From the NCBI GenBank assembly GCA_029547025.1, contig JAKPQA010000237.1:1-64000 (forward strand): 64,000 nt of DNA, in the 5' to 3' direction. Source of the stretch: Armatimonadota bacterium. Its GTDB lineage: Bacteria; Armatimonadota; Zipacnadia; UBA1398; JAKPQA01. Of this stretch, positions 62,680 through 64,000 are shown piece after piece. The first letter of the stretch is position 1. Every line of letters begins with the position of its first letter. Below the pieces are notes generated by a model, which had not been told where the DNA came from, did no database searches, and saw nothing but the letters and a program-made list of their open reading frames with translations. Both the position numbers and the translations under genes were made by a program.

Positions 62680-63371
62680 CTGGGTAGCTCCGCAGCGGCC
62701 GGCGGCACGCGAGGCGACTGTGGTTCGGCCGGAGCGCGATCGGGTGGTGGGGCGACCGGCGCCTCGCCGGGCGAGGCACCGCGCAGCTCGGCGGCCGGCG
62801 AGGGGGTTGCCGCGAGATCCGTCGATCGCAGGTCGGCACCGGTCAGCTCCAGGCCGTCGAGGGCGGCTCCCCTGACGGCCATGCCGCGACAGTCGGCGCC
62901 CCTCAGAGTGGCGCCGGTGAGTTGGGCACCCTCGAAGTCGGCATTGCGGAGATCACACTCCCAGAGAATCGCCTCGCGCAGGTCGGCACCCGCTGCCCGG
63001 AGGCTCCGGCAGTCCGCACCGGTGGCCACGACGCGGTACCCGGAGACGCCGGAGAGGTCCGCATCGCGGAGATCCGCACCCCGCAGATCCGCCTCCACGA
63101 CCTTGGCGTCTCGGAGCTGGGCCGTCCGCAGATCGGCGCGCCGTAGGCGCGCATGCGAGAGATCTGCCGCTGCAAGGTCCGCGCCCCGCAGATCCGCCTC
63201 CGCCAAATCCGCCTCCGCGAGACTCGCACCGGCCAGATTGCAGCCCCCGAGACCCGCCTGCCGTAGGCCCGCCCCAGACAGATCCGGGCGAGCCTCCGGG
63301 TTGGCTGCGCGCCACGCATTGAAGGCCTCCGCGCCTTCCCGAAGCCGATCCAGGTGTTCCGAGTTGGCCAT
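62661..63371 (-). CDS. Pentapeptide-repeat protein
   Basis: The 236-residue protein has a short N-terminal helical cap and about 25 pentapeptides of the A(D/N)LxxA type between about residues 30 and 185. Examples are ADLAEADLRGADLAAADL and ADLREAILWECDLRNADF. They form a right-handed square beta-helix. The repeat is broken near GVSGYRVVATGADC. A Pro/Ala-rich tail follows. Functions in the family vary widely, from gyrase protection to scaffolding. ATG 63371 has AGGGGG 7 nt upstream. Confidence 0.88.
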   Translation of the reverse strand: MANSEHLDRLREGAEAFNAWRAANPEARPDLSGAGLRQAGLGGCNLAGASLAEADLAEADLRGADLAAADLSHARLRRADLRTAQLRDAKVVEADLRGADLRDADLSGVSGYRVVATGADCRSLRAAGADLREAILWECDLRNADFEGAQLTGATLRGADCRGMAVRGAALDGLELTGADLRSTDLAATPSPAAELRGASPGEAPVAPPPDRAPAEPQSPRVPPAAAELPSYQFDE

Positions 63372-63405
63372 CGTGCTGCCCCCTACTCCCGGTGATTGCG
63401 CCAGG

Positions 63406-64000
63406 CTATTGGCCGCCAGACCCGCCCTCCGGAGAATCGGCCGACGAGTCCACCGCCGCGAGCCGCACAGCGGCCGCGTCGGCCACATCGGCGCAGGCCA
63501 GGGCGGCGCCATAAGCTGTCCGTGCCTGGCCCGTACGGCCCAGCGCCTCGCAGACCATGCCCAGGGCCAGGTGTGCCGCGCCGAAACCGGGATCACACCC
63601 GGAGGCCTCCTGGAATGCAAGGCGTGCCGACTCCAGATCGCCCATATCGTAGTAGACTCGACCGATGTTGTAGTGCCACCGAGGCCGGCTAGGATCAAGG
63701 TGGACCGCGCGCCTCAGGTGCTCGAGGGCCTCCTCGTGCGCGCCCCGCGCCGCCAATGCCGCTCCCAAGTTGGCGTGGGCCGACGCGAGACCATCGTCGA
63801 GGCGAAGCGCCTCCCGCCAAACCGACTCGGCCTCGGTTGGGTTCCCCGCACGGGCGAGGGCCAGCGCATCGCGAGAGAGCTGCTGCGCCCGAGCGGCCCC
63901 CTCGATCGTCGGACCCGCTGGCGGCGCCACTGCCTCGGCCGTGTCAGGCTCCAGTACGGGTTCAGGTTCCGGTTCAGCCTCCGGTTCGGGCACGGGTTCC
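63406..64000 (-). CDS. C-terminal part of a TPR protein with Glu-Pro-rich linker (5' truncated by window edge)
   Basis: About 198 residues are visible and the frame stays open to the right edge. The N-terminal visible part is a Glu-Pro repeat (EPEAEPEPEPVLEP). It is followed by about four TPRs (ANLGAALAARGAHEEALEHL, then YNIGRVYYDMGDLESARLAF, then LALGMVCEALGRTGQARTAY) and a Ser/Gly tail. TPR arrays bind proteins; the Glu-Pro stretch is probably an extended spacer. GTG 63991 is internal, not the start. It lies 34 nt before the pentapeptide gene on the same strand. Confidence 0.75.
   Translation of the reverse strand, partial: EPVPEPEAEPEPEPVLEPDTAEAVAPPAGPTIEGAARAQQLSRDALALARAGNPTEAESVWREALRLDDGLASAHANLGAALAARGAHEEALEHLRRAVHLDPSRPRWHYNIGRVYYDMGDLESARLAFQEASGCDPGFGAAHLALGMVCEALGRTGQARTAYGAALACADVADAAAVRLAAVDSSADSPEGGSGGQ

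Overview
The window is a high-GC bacterial chromosome segment with dense coding on both strands in multi-gene runs. There is no insertion sequence, phage, plasmid or CRISPR signature. The gene mix suggests an Armatimonadota-like uncultured bacterium. It combines large secreted glycoside hydrolases (GH16, GHL10, a GH123/DUF4091-like protein), a DUF6785-type membrane protein, TolB-like propellers fused to a DUF1559-type C-terminus, sugar-isomerase/Gfo-Idh-MocA/amidohydrolase enzymes, and a canonical T-box riboswitch. The phylum is an inference; Planctomycetota-like relatives share several of these families but seldom have T-boxes.

Layout. 1-2.8 kb: the tail of a CBM9-like protein and a secreted GH16 enzyme. 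2.8-4.2 kb (-): a secreted HExxH peptidase-like protein. 4.3-15.2 kb (+): alanine dehydrogenase, a homocysteine methyltransferase-domain protein, an LmeA-like protein, an unfamiliar protein of winged-helix-like repeats, gltX, a membrane-anchored NACHT-like/HEAT protein and a polytopic membrane protein. 15.2-21.9 kb (-): aspartate aminotransferase, SPOR protein, hemB, a membrane protein, a sugar-isomerase-like TIM barrel and a secreted protein. 22.1-26.9 kb (+): a GHL10 hydrolase with an inserted domain and two secreted propeller proteins. 27-38.8 kb (-): a GH123-like protein, a binding-protein/permease fusion, a second permease, a double-rubredoxin flavoprotein, secreted proteins, and an XRE-TPR regulator coupled to a lipoprotein.

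39-41.9 kb (+): a PpiC-type foldase with TPR and a DUF4432 aldose-epimerase-like protein. 42.2-50.3 kb (-): a housekeeping run read ileS, lspA, lgt, rluD-like, tgt, HD-domain protein, then a secreted acetolactate decarboxylase, with several overlapping junctions. 50.4-51.2 kb (+): a small secreted protein with a 10-fold Trp-Gly-Asn pentad repeat, and a small ORF. 51.2-53.3 kb (-): cimA behind an isoleucine T-box, with tRNA-Leu(CAG) directly upstream on the same strand. 53.4-57.6 kb (+): a near-consensus promoter, long leader, secD, secF and a VanZ-like gene. 57.6-64 kb: threonine aldolase (-), Gfo/Idh/MocA oxidoreductase plus two amidohydrolase-fold proteins, a BFN/DUF151 nuclease-like protein and a LysE-type exporter (+), then a pentapeptide-repeat protein and a TPR protein running off the end (-).

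How the genes fit together: much of the window serves polysaccharide capture (hydrolases, ABC importer, epimerase, isomerases) and envelope biogenesis (SecDF, Lgt, LspA, PpiC foldase, SPOR protein). The best-resolved regulation is the tRNA-Leu/T-box/cimA arrangement and the divergent promoter pair that it shares with secDF.
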